Part shown: one piece after another, positions 7,764-15,197 of the stretch
How positions within the stretch are numbered: position 1 is the stretch's first letter
How the letters are laid out: each line of letters starts with the position of its first letter
Source: JBCBSP01 sp964550935
GTDB lineage: Bacteria; Pseudomonadota; Alphaproteobacteria; Caulobacterales; Maricaulaceae
NCBI GenBank assembly: GCA_964550935.1
Contig: CAZKBB010000005.1
Location: 1 to 64,000, forward strand
Reading direction: 5' to 3'
Length of the DNA: 64,000 nucleotides
The notes under the pieces: generated by a model
The model's database searches: none
Seen by the model: only the letters and a program-made list of their open reading frames with translations
Told to the model about the DNA's origin: nothing
Made by a program: the position numbers and the translations under genes

Positions 7764-9734
7764 CTACTCCTCGCCCCGGCTCCAAAGCTCTGAGCGGAAA
7801 TAAGGCTGCGGGCGCTGGGCGCGCACCTCGAATACGATCGTGTCCTGATAGGTCCGCCCGTTGCGGTCGGCCGAGGTGATCGTGGCGGTGTGAACGCCTT
7901 CGGAGAGGTCCTCGGGCAGGCGTGCGCGCCAAAGGTGCATATTGCGGTCGGCGAGCGCGCGCTGGGGCTGCGGCGCGCCCGGGCCGAAGCGGGCGCCCTG
8001 GAACAGCTCGACGCCCTGCGCGCGCGCGTCGCCTGAGGTGCTCTGCAGCGCATAACGCGCCACCGAGAGCTGGCGCTGCGCGGCGAAGGGATCGGCCCAC
8101 TGCGCGCCGATCTTGGGCGCTTCGCCCTCGCCGTCCTGGGTGCGCGCCAGATCAAGCCTGGTCCCGTCCGACAGCATGGCCTCGACCGTGGTCTCGGCCG
8201 AGCCCGCCCACACGTTGGCGGTGAGCCAGACCCCACCGGCGAGGTCTTCAGGGGTGAGAATGCCGGTGTCAGGCAGATCGTTGATGGAGGCCGGCGGCAG
8301 CGTGTCGCGGGTTTCGCGATCGCTCATCGCCCAGGCGAGGATCGCGTCATACCAGTCGCGGAAGGCCGGCGTGTTCAGCCCGATCCACTGGCCGCGCGTC
8401 GGATCGACACGCTGGCCCACATAGCGCTCGGCGTACGCCGTCCCCTCCACCGCGAGATGGATATAGCCGCTCGGCGCGCCCATGCGCTGGAGCGTCATCG
8501 GGTTGCCGTCGATGTTGAAGTCGCCCTGGAACCAGGCGCCCGAGGCTGCACCCGCGATGATGTGACGGAAAGGCAGCGGCTCTGTTCCGGTGTTCGCGCT
8601 CCAGCCCTCGAAGATCTGCCCCGGGGCGTGGTTCTCGATCGTGTGCGTGTGCCCGGACAGCGACAACGCCTCGCGGCCCTGCACAAGCGCGTGGATGCGG
8701 TCCAGATCGTCGGTCTGGTGCTTGTTCGAGCCGGCGTCGACGAAGCTGACGAACGGGATGTGGTGGGCCAGCACGATCAGCCGGTCCTGCGGCGTCTCCT
8801 CGATCAGGCCCTCCAGCCACTGGAACTGGGTCTCGGTGAGCCGGCCGTTATAGGTCGCGCGCTCGCCCTCGGCGCAGAACTCATGGCCGGTTGCGGCGTC
8901 TTCGGGCCCGCACGGATAGATCACGTTGTCGAGCACGACGACGCGCGCCCGGCCGATGTCGAAAGCGTAGTAGTTCGGCCCGTAGAGGCGCCGCCAGCTG
9001 TCGGCGGAGTCCGCGTCTGAGCGCGCGTCGAAGTCGAAGTCGTGATTGCCGTGGACGAGCCATTGCGGCGCGCCGGCCGCCGCGCCGATCTCAAGCACGC
9101 GGTCGAGCAGGTCCAGATCGTCCCCGACCACGTCGCCCACGTAGAGAAGGCAGTCGATCGCCTCGCGGTCGCGCACCAGGTCGGTCACCACGCCGTCGCG
9201 CAGCCAGCTGATCTCCTGGTTCGAATAGGTCTGGCTGTCGCCCACGATCGCGCAGGCGAACGCCTCGCCCGGCGCGCCCTCGCGCGTCAGCGGGAAGTGG
9301 ACCTCGCCCGGCGCCGGGCCGGTGTCCGGCAAGCCGCCATAGCGCATCTCATAGCCGGTGCCGCCGGCCTTGTGGGTGTAGGAGAATTGCGGGACCAGAC
9401 GCGCATCGGTCGGAACGCGCCAGCCGGACGGCTGGAGGATGGTGAGGTCGAAATCCTCGCGCACGGCGATTTCGTAGCGGCCGTTCTCATCGGTGCGCGT
9501 CCAGTCGAGTCCGTTGGAGACCAGTACTCCGGCGACGCCCTGCTCACCGTCGGAGCGCGCCCCGTCGCGGTTTTCGTCGTCGAACACCACGCCGGTGATA
9601 GCCTCGCCCCCGGAGCCGACGCCCGCCACGATCGGCGCGGCGATATACGCCTCAGGCGCAAGATCGGTCTGAGAGAGGGCGGGCGCGGCGGCAAGCACGG
9701 CGGCGGAGGCGGCGAAGAGCAGACGAAGCGACAT
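7764..9734 (-). CDS. Secreted calcineurin-like metallophosphoesterase, three-domain
   Basis: 656 aa. A cleavable signal peptide (hydrophobic, then PALSQ at about 20) directs export. Residues about 40-140 form a Cna-B/MetallophosN-like beta domain with a calcium-binding-looking DDENRDGARSDGEQG loop. Residues about 160-420 form the phosphoesterase core with VGDSQ, YVGDVVGDD, VHGNHDF, LAHHIPF and SGHTH metal ligands. The last 200 residues match the MetallophosC beta domain. All catalytic ligands look present, so it should be an active two-metal periplasmic or extracellular phosphodiesterase or phosphatase of unknown substrate. Its stop is 4 bases from the convergent MaoC stop; upstream 9735-9826 holds nothing clear. 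Confidence 0.88.
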   Translation of the reverse strand: MSLRLLFAASAAVLAAAPALSQTDLAPEAYIAAPIVAGVGSGGEAITGVVFDDENRDGARSDGEQGVAGVLVSNGLDWTRTDENGRYEIAVREDFDLTILQPSGWRVPTDARLVPQFSYTHKAGGTGYEMRYGGLPDTGPAPGEVHFPLTREGAPGEAFACAIVGDSQTYSNQEISWLRDGVVTDLVRDREAIDCLLYVGDVVGDDLDLLDRVLEIGAAAGAPQWLVHGNHDFDFDARSDADSADSWRRLYGPNYYAFDIGRARVVVLDNVIYPCGPEDAATGHEFCAEGERATYNGRLTETQFQWLEGLIEETPQDRLIVLAHHIPFVSFVDAGSNKHQTDDLDRIHALVQGREALSLSGHTHTIENHAPGQIFEGWSANTGTEPLPFRHIIAGAASGAWFQGDFNIDGNPMTLQRMGAPSGYIHLAVEGTAYAERYVGQRVDPTRGQWIGLNTPAFRDWYDAILAWAMSDRETRDTLPPASINDLPDTGILTPEDLAGGVWLTANVWAGSAETTVEAMLSDGTRLDLARTQDGEGEAPKIGAQWADPFAAQRQLSVARYALQSTSGDARAQGVELFQGARFGPGAPQPQRALADRNMHLWRARLPEDLSEGVHTATITSADRNGRTYQDTIVFEVRAQRPQPYFRSELWSRGEE

Positions 9735-9826
9735 GGAAGACCTGTCAGTGAGCGTTAAACCGCTTAAGCGTTAGCAAGGCTCCATGACGGGTCTGTGACG
9801 CTCTGACGCCAAAGGCCGCCGGCGCG

Positions 9827-10501
9827 TCAGGCCTTAACGCGGTCGCCCGCCTCGACCGGCTCGCCGGTTCGGATCGCATCGGCGAAGCGATGGTTCACGT
9901 CGCGGTGTCCGGCCTCGTCCTCGCGCACCTTGATCACGACGTCGCGCAAGGTGGCCGTGACCGGCAGGTCCCAGTATTCCCGAGCGATCTGGGGCGCGGG
10001 CACGTTCTCCATCTCCCCTGCGTCGATCGCCTCGAGGTAGTGCGTGTAGCTGACCACCGCCTCCTCCTCGAGATAGGCGACGAAGCGGTGCGCCACGCGC
10101 GGCGCGAGCAGATAGAGCCCGAAATAGGCGTGATAGAAGATGCCCTGCGCCAAGACGATGAGCCCGCGCTCCAGCGCACTCGGCTGAGCGATCTTGATAA
10201 AGGTCATCAAGTGCATGCGCTCATTGTCCGCTTCGTCGAGCAGCTCGCGGATCCAGCCCTGATCGTCGCGGATGTGGCGCAGCGCCTTGAGGTGCTGCAA
10301 CAACCCGCCGACCATGCCCGGCACGGCCGCGACCGTCTCGAGCACGACCGCGCGGTGGCCGTAGCGCTTCCTGAAGAACAGATCGGCGAACACCCGCATG
10401 AACTTCACCATGCGCAAGGCTAGCCGGTCGCGGAAGCCTTCAGGGTTGCGGCGCGCGGTCAAGGCGTCGGCGGTGAGGGCGTCAGGGTTGCGGGCGGTCA
10501 C
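9827..10501 (-). CDS. aox: Alternative oxidase (ubiquinol oxidase, diiron)
   Basis: 224 aa membrane-bound diiron oxidase that reduces O2 with quinol without pumping protons. All signatures are visible: LETVAAVPGMV (Glu55), NERMHL (Glu94, His97), LEEEA (144-148) and REDEAGH (Glu196, His199). Two amphipathic interfacial helices (about 58-75 and 110-133) fit monotopic membrane binding. GTG 10501 is chosen because GGAGAG lies about 7 bases upstream; in-frame ATGs upstream lack this. Bacterial copies are uncommon and patchy, mostly alphaproteobacterial. It follows a MarR regulator and hpd on the same strand. Confidence 0.93.
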   Translation of the reverse strand: MTARNPDALTADALTARRNPEGFRDRLALRMVKFMRVFADLFFRKRYGHRAVVLETVAAVPGMVGGLLQHLKALRHIRDDQGWIRELLDEADNERMHLMTFIKIAQPSALERGLIVLAQGIFYHAYFGLYLLAPRVAHRFVAYLEEEAVVSYTHYLEAIDAGEMENVPAPQIAREYWDLPVTATLRDVVIKVREDEAGHRDVNHRFADAIRTGEPVEAGDRVKA

Positions 10502-10594
10502 GGGACACTCTCCAGTGCATATCATTCGACTGGACCGCATGTGGGGGCCGGCCCGGCCGGGACAATAAAACCGGATCAAATGCCGCAGGCGGGC

Positions 10595-11065
10595 CTACTC
10601 GAACCCGCCCGCGTCGAGACGGCGCTCCAGCTTGTCGAGCAGCGCCATCAGCGTGTCGCGCTCCTCCGCCGAGAAGCCGTCCAGAAGCGCGGTTTCGTAC
10701 GCCAGCGCCACAGGCGCGACCTCGGCGTAAATCGCTTCGCCATCGCCCGTCAGCGCAACGTCGGAGGCGCGCCGATCGTGCTCGCGGCGCTTTCGCGTGA
10801 CAAGGCCCCGCTCGTCCAGCCCGCGGATGGCCCGGCTCACCGTGACCTTGTCCATGGCGGTGGCCTCGCACACCGCCTGAGCCGTCATGGGCGCACCGGC
10901 GCCCAGCACCGCAATGACGCGCCACTCCCAGATCGACAGCCCGAAGCGGGCTTGATAGGCGCGCGCAATCAATCCGGAGACGCGGTTCGACGTCACCGAC
11001 AGCCGGTAGGGCAGATAGGTGGGCAGGCTGAGCGCCCGCGCGCCGGGGTCTTTCACATCCGTCAT
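10595..11065 (-). CDS. MarR-family transcriptional regulator
   Basis: 156 aa winged-helix protein. The recognition helix region is MTAQAVCEATAMDKVTVSRA followed by IRGL, and the wing is RKRREHDRRASDVALT. The length and fold are typical of MarR dimers. It lies between hpd and aox, all on the minus strand, and is a good candidate to control one or both; homogentisate/tyrosine genes in other proteobacteria are often under MarR or IclR control. Its ligand is unknown. The candidate dyad at 12342-12359 upstream of hpd could be its operator (inference). Confidence 0.88.
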   Translation of the reverse strand: MTDVKDPGARALSLPTYLPYRLSVTSNRVSGLIARAYQARFGLSIWEWRVIAVLGAGAPMTAQAVCEATAMDKVTVSRAIRGLDERGLVTRKRREHDRRASDVALTGDGEAIYAEVAPVALAYETALLDGFSAEERDTLMALLDKLERRLDAGGFE

Positions 11066-11119
11066 GGGAACAGACTGGAGCGGGTCCGGTTCCGCTTCAA
11101 GCGCCGCCCCCCGCCCCGG

Positions 11120-11178
11120 CCTCCCCCGAGGGGGAGGGAGGGCGCTTAGTGGCGGGACGACCCACGCGGGGTGAGGCC
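11120..11178. repeat. GC-rich hairpin and GGGGTGAGGCC intergenic element
   Basis: Between hpd and marR, CCTCCCCC (11120-11127) pairs with GGGGGAGG (11130-11137) in a tight hairpin. GGGGTGAGGCC (11168-11178) abuts the hpd stop. The latter is the reverse complement of the GGCCTCACCCC end of the element at 57955-58028, suggesting a shared repeat family. No T tract follows, so it is not a classical terminator. Confidence 0.4.
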
Positions 11179-11179
11179 C

Positions 11180-12256
11180 TTACTCCGCCGCGTCGGTTTT
11201 CGGCTTGACCACGCCGCGGCGGATCTGGTCCAGCTCGATGGACTCGAACAGGGCTTTAAAATTGCCCTCGCCGAAGCCCTCATTGCCCTTGCGCTGGATG
11301 ATCTCGAAGAAGATCGGGCCGATATTGGTCGTGGTGAAGATCTGCAGAAGCAGGCCGTCGCCGCTTTCCGGATCGCCGTCCACGAGGATGTCGTTCGTCT
11401 TCAGGCGTTCCAGATCCTCGCCGTGGCCCGGCACGCGCTCATCGACCAGCTCGTAATAGGTCTCCGGCGTGCTCTGGAAGATCACGCCTTGCGCGCGCAG
11501 CTGCTCGACCGTTTCGTAGATGTTCGAGGTGGTCAGAGCGATGTGCTGGATGCCCTCGCCGTTATACTCGCGCAGATACTCCGCGATCTGGGACTGGTCG
11601 TCGGAGCTTTCGTTCAGCGGAATTTTCAGCTTGCCGCACGGGCCGGTCATGGCGCGCGACAGAAGGCCGGTGTGCTGGCCCTGGATGTCGAAATAGCGGA
11701 TTTCACGGAAGTTGAAGACGTCCTCGTAGAAGCCCGCCCAGGTGTCCATATTGCCGTGGTGAACGTTGTGGGTCAGGTGATCGAGGACTTCCAGCCCCGC
11801 GCCGCCGGTGTCCTCAGCGCCCGGGATCGGCTCGAACACGTCATCGTAGATCGTCTGGTCATGATATTTGTCCACGAGATAGAGCACTGAGCCGCCGATG
11901 CCCTTCAGCGCGGGCGCGGTCTCGCCATCGGTCCAGATCCCCTCGCCATAGCTTTGCGCCCCGCGTCTCAGAGCCTCGGCGTAGGCGGCCTTGGCGTCCT
12001 TGACGCGAAACGCCATGGCGTTGGCGCTCGGCCCGTGGGCTTTGCGGAACTCGGCGGCCTGGCCGGTCTCCTCACGGTTCACCAGGAAGGTGATGTCGCC
12101 CTGCTTGAAGCGGGTGATGGCCTTGGTCTTGTGCCGGGCGACCGGGGTGAAGCCGAGCAAGGTGAACAGCGCCTCGAGCTTTTCCGGCTCGGGGCTGGTG
12201 AACTCGACGAATTCGAACCCGTCAGTGCCCAGCGGATTCTCAAACAGATCGGCCAT
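11180..12256 (-). CDS. hpd: 4-hydroxyphenylpyruvate dioxygenase
   Basis: 358 aa, normal family length. It is a non-haem iron enzyme with two vicinal-oxygen-chelate halves. The iron ligands align as His160 (LDHLTHNV), His238 (GIQHIAL) and Glu318 (PIFFEIIQRKG); the C-terminal helix ends NEGFGEGNFKALFESIE as in the family. It converts 4-hydroxyphenylpyruvate to homogentisate, the second step of tyrosine breakdown. It is divergent from maiA, which acts two steps later. Homogentisate dioxygenase and fumarylacetoacetase are not in the window. Confidence 0.97.
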   Translation of the reverse strand: MADLFENPLGTDGFEFVEFTSPEPEKLEALFTLLGFTPVARHKTKAITRFKQGDITFLVNREETGQAAEFRKAHGPSANAMAFRVKDAKAAYAEALRRGAQSYGEGIWTDGETAPALKGIGGSVLYLVDKYHDQTIYDDVFEPIPGAEDTGGAGLEVLDHLTHNVHHGNMDTWAGFYEDVFNFREIRYFDIQGQHTGLLSRAMTGPCGKLKIPLNESSDDQSQIAEYLREYNGEGIQHIALTTSNIYETVEQLRAQGVIFQSTPETYYELVDERVPGHGEDLERLKTNDILVDGDPESGDGLLLQIFTTTNIGPIFFEIIQRKGNEGFGEGNFKALFESIELDQIRRGVVKPKTDAAE

Positions 12257-12341
12257 GGTCGCGCTCCTTCATGAAAGTCCGCGGGGCCGCCGGCGCGCTT
12301 GATCGCGCGCGCGGCCTCGCGCATCGTTCACTCGTCGAAAA

Positions 12342-12359
12342 TAGTATCATTTGCAACTA
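12342..12359. promoter_or_regulatory. Candidate operator in hpd/maiA divergent promoter
   Basis: An AT-rich dyad stands out in GC-rich DNA between the divergent hpd and maiA starts: TAGTATC (12342-12348), spacer ATTT, GCAACTA (12353-12359), matching at 5 of 7 arm positions. Its size suits a MarR dimer. Placement 42 bases before maiA and 86 bases before hpd would allow joint control. Binding is inferred, not shown. Confidence 0.45.
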
Positions 12360-12400
12360 AATTCATCCCCCGCCCGCCGCGAGGCTGAAGGACGAGCCCC

Positions 12401-13063
12401 ATGACCGACGCGCAACGCCCTCTCCTGCATGGCTATTTCCGCTCGGGCACCACGTACCGCGTGCGCATCGCACTGAACCTGAAGGGCGTCGACTACGACT
12501 ATGTCCCGGTCAATCTGGTCGCGGGCGACCAGTCGAAGTCGGCCTTCCTGCAGCGCAATCCGCAAGGCCTCGTGCCCGCGTTGGAGACCGCGCACGGGGT
12601 GATGACCCAGAGCCCGGCCATCCTGGAATGGATCGAGGAGACCTGGCCGGAACCGGCGCTGTTACCCGGCGACGCCGCGCAGCGCGCGCGCATCCGCGCC
12701 TTCGCCGCGGCGATCGGCTGCGACATCCATCCGATCCAGAACCTGCGCGTGCTCAAGCGGGTACGGTCCGAATACGGCGCGGATCAGGACGGCGCGATCG
12801 CCTGGGCGCGCCACTGGATCGAGACCGGCTTTCAGGCGCTGGAGATGTTGGCCGAGGCCGGCGCCGGGTCGAACGGCTTCTTGTTCGCCGATCATCCCAC
12901 GATGGCGGAGGTCTATCTCGTCCCGCAGATGTATAATGCGCGCCGGTTCGGGGCGGACTTGTCCGCCACCCCGCGCCTGGTCGCAGCCGACAAGGCCGCG
13001 CGCGCCCTGCCCGCGTTCGCCGACGCCGACCCGTCGGTCCAGCCCGACGCGCCGACGGATTAG
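12401..13063 (+). CDS. maiA: Maleylacetoacetate isomerase (zeta-class GST)
   Basis: 220 aa. Thioredoxin-like N-terminal domain (1-80) with the zeta-class start LHGYFRSGTTYRVRIALNLK, where SGTTYRVR takes the place of the usual SSxSxRVR, then NPQGLVPALE and QSPAILEWIEE for glutathione binding. The C-terminal helical domain includes CDIHPIQNLRVL, which is characteristic of maleylacetoacetate isomerases. It uses glutathione to isomerise maleylacetoacetate to fumarylacetoacetate in tyrosine catabolism, consistent with divergent hpd. The stop overlaps the next minus-strand gene by 4 bases. Confidence 0.92.
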   Translation: MTDAQRPLLHGYFRSGTTYRVRIALNLKGVDYDYVPVNLVAGDQSKSAFLQRNPQGLVPALETAHGVMTQSPAILEWIEETWPEPALLPGDAAQRARIRAFAAAIGCDIHPIQNLRVLKRVRSEYGADQDGAIAWARHWIETGFQALEMLAEAGAGSNGFLFADHPTMAEVYLVPQMYNARRFGADLSATPRLVAADKAARALPAFADADPSVQPDAPTD

Positions 13064-13458
13064 CGCGCCAGCCAGTCCCCGCTTTCGATCAGGCGCGCCC
13101 CGTCCAGCCCCTTGCGCCAGAGATAGACCCAGGCGCACGCGCCCTCCGGGGTAAGCAGGTCGATCCGCACGCGCTCATAGCGCGAGCGCTCCGGGTCGCC
13201 GGGCCAGTAATCCTCCCAGGCGTCGAGCGTGGGGGTCACGCTTGCGTCGAGCACCTCGAACAGCTCGCCCGCGACCGCGCCTTCACCTTCGACGAGCCCT
13301 GGATAGGCGCCCAGATCGTAAAGCCGGCCCGGGAGGGTGCACGGGCCCAGCGCCTTGAACGCGCGCGCCAGGCCGAACTTGGCGAAACCCGTTTCGCCGG
13401 CGCGCAACAGCCCGTAGACCGCGATCGCGTCGCCGGTCTTGACCGGGCGATCAGTCAT
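13060..13458 (-). CDS. Gamma-glutamylcyclotransferase (AIG2-like) family protein
   Basis: 132 aa from ATG 13458. The GGCT fold entry is IAVYGLLRAGETG (family YGTLR), then LPGRLYDLGAYPGLV and LDAWEDYWPGDPERSRYERV containing the conserved acidic residue. These proteins cyclise gamma-glutamyl compounds to 5-oxoproline; the actual substrate is uncertain. The start codon lies inside the end of the DUF418 gene (8-base overlap), indicating translational coupling. Confidence 0.8.
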   Translation of the reverse strand: MTDRPVKTGDAIAVYGLLRAGETGFAKFGLARAFKALGPCTLPGRLYDLGAYPGLVEGEGAVAGELFEVLDASVTPTLDAWEDYWPGDPERSRYERVRIDLLTPEGACAWVYLWRKGLDGARLIESGDWLAR

Positions 13459-14674
13459 GGGCGCGCTTGCGGATCGCCATGACCCGTCGGTAGGTGAGCG
13501 AGCGCCAGGCCCACTCAAACGGGCCATAGCGGAAGACGCTGAGCCAGAGCACCGAGATCACAAGCTGGGCGATCCAAACCACGATCACGAGCTGGACCTG
13601 CTGGACGCGCTCAAGCTCGCCGAACAGCCCCAGCCCGATCCCGCCGACCATCAGCACGGTCATCACCAGGGTCTGGGTGAGGTAGTTCGTAAACGCCATG
13701 CGTCCGGCCGCCGCGAACGGCGCGCGCGCCAGGCGCAACGCACCCGCCTTGCACGCCAGCATCACCGCGCAAGCGTAGCCGAACGCGACAGCCAGGCTGA
13801 ACACGTAGTTCACGCCCGCATGCAGCCAGGTTTCGTCGAGCGGGAAGCCGGCTTCGAGCGCGTGCGATCCGGTCTGCCAGATCGGCGCCAGCCCGACGGC
13901 CAGACCCAGCACGGCGCCGATCGCGTAGGCGCGCGCGCTCCAGCCAAGGGTCAGGAAGCCCAGCTTGTAGAGCGCCATGCCAAGGAACATCACGCCGACG
14001 AGCCGGCCGGCGAACAGCGTCAGGCTCATAAGCTGGCCGAACAGCGCCATCAGCGCGTTCCGCGGGATCCGGTCCGCGAAGCCGCTCTGGTAGGCCGCGA
14101 TCCACGCCTGCAGGTCCTCCGGCGTCGGCGCCATGCCCATGTCGGCGGGGGTGAAGTCGTCCGGCGCCAGCGCCGTGGAGGCGAACAGCCCTGTCATCAA
14201 TAGCCCGCTCAGCACGATCCAGAACACCGCCCAGCCGATCAGCTTGGCCGGGCCCATGTGCCGGAAGCGCACCACGATCAGGCCCATGATCGCGTAGGGC
14301 ACGAGCACGTCGCCGAACCAGAACACGTAGGCGTGGATCAGCCCGATCAGCAAAAGCCAGATCATGCGCCGCTCATGCAGCGCCACAGATGGGGTGCGCC
14401 CACGCTCCTGGCCGTTCATCAGAACAATCCCCGCGCCGAACAGCGCGGAGAAGATCGTGATGAACTTCAGCTCGAAGAAGACGTGGGAGACCAGCCAGGC
14501 GAGCCCGTTCGCACCTTCAAGCCCCATGTGAGCGGGCGGATACTGATACGCCAGCGGGTGCATGGCGAAGGCCTGCACATTCATCATCAAGATGCCCAGC
14601 ACCGCCACGCCGCGAAGGACGTCGAGGCTTTCATAGCGCTGCTTCGCCGTCACCGGCCCCGCCGTTTCGCTCAT
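13451..14674 (-). CDS. DUF418 domain membrane protein (YeiB-like)
   Basis: 407 aa, about 10 hydrophobic segments. It begins ESLDVLRGVAVLGILMMNVQ, the hallmark of DUF418/YeiB and related acyltransferase-3-like membrane proteins, and ends with the DUF418 core GRMAFTNYLTQTLVMT...FRYGPFEWAWRSLTY. Function is not established; a transport or acyl-transfer role in the inner membrane has been suggested for the superfamily. ATG 14674 is used rather than an upstream in-frame start that adds an arginine-rich stretch. Coupled to the downstream GGCT gene. Confidence 0.88.
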   Translation of the reverse strand: MSETAGPVTAKQRYESLDVLRGVAVLGILMMNVQAFAMHPLAYQYPPAHMGLEGANGLAWLVSHVFFELKFITIFSALFGAGIVLMNGQERGRTPSVALHERRMIWLLLIGLIHAYVFWFGDVLVPYAIMGLIVVRFRHMGPAKLIGWAVFWIVLSGLLMTGLFASTALAPDDFTPADMGMAPTPEDLQAWIAAYQSGFADRIPRNALMALFGQLMSLTLFAGRLVGVMFLGMALYKLGFLTLGWSARAYAIGAVLGLAVGLAPIWQTGSHALEAGFPLDETWLHAGVNYVFSLAVAFGYACAVMLACKAGALRLARAPFAAAGRMAFTNYLTQTLVMTVLMVGGIGLGLFGELERVQQVQLVIVVWIAQLVISVLWLSVFRYGPFEWAWRSLTYRRVMAIRKRAHD

Positions 14675-14847
14675 CGCCGCACCGTCCTTCCTTCGGCGAG
14701 CGCATCGGTCGCGCTCGGTGAAGACGTCTTTACCGTCCCGCGACCGGCGGCGCCAGATTACCAAGAATTCATCAGCGCGCGCCGCAACCGGTCTTGCCTG
14801 ACCCCTATACGCGGGTTCATAAGCGTCGGCGAGCTAGGGAGGCCTCC

Positions 14848-15093
14848 ATGCTGAGCGTGATGCTCGACATCGCCCACATCATCCTGTCCGGCGTGCTTGC
14901 GCTGATCGGCGTCGATTACGACGCCGAGCCCAAGGAGGCCGAGGAGCCGGTGATGCAAATCTCCGCGCCGAGCCAGGACTACGCCTCGATCAGCCCGGCT
15001 TCGTGGACGCCGGACGGCGAGCTTGTCTGGCGCGTCGAGGATGGCGGCTGCGAGACCACCCCGCCCGCTCCCCCACCCGCGCCGACGCTTTAG
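14848..15093 (+). CDS. Small hypothetical protein
   Basis: 81 aa from ATG 14848, with a strong AGGGAGG 5 bases upstream. The first 22 residues are hydrophobic (a membrane anchor or uncleaved signal); the rest is acidic and ends in a proline-rich tail. No recognised domain. The ribosome site and the gap before the next gene support a real gene, but no function can be assigned. Confidence 0.55.
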   Translation: MLSVMLDIAHIILSGVLALIGVDYDAEPKEAEEPVMQISAPSQDYASISPASWTPDGELVWRVEDGGCETTPPAPPPAPTL

Positions 15094-15197
15094 ACCGCAC
15101 GCGCAGGCGGTGATCCGGCGCGTGCGCGCCGGGGAAGCCTCGCGCGCCAAGCTCTGGCATAGTGCCCGGTCTCCAGGCGACGGAGTATCGAGGCGAC

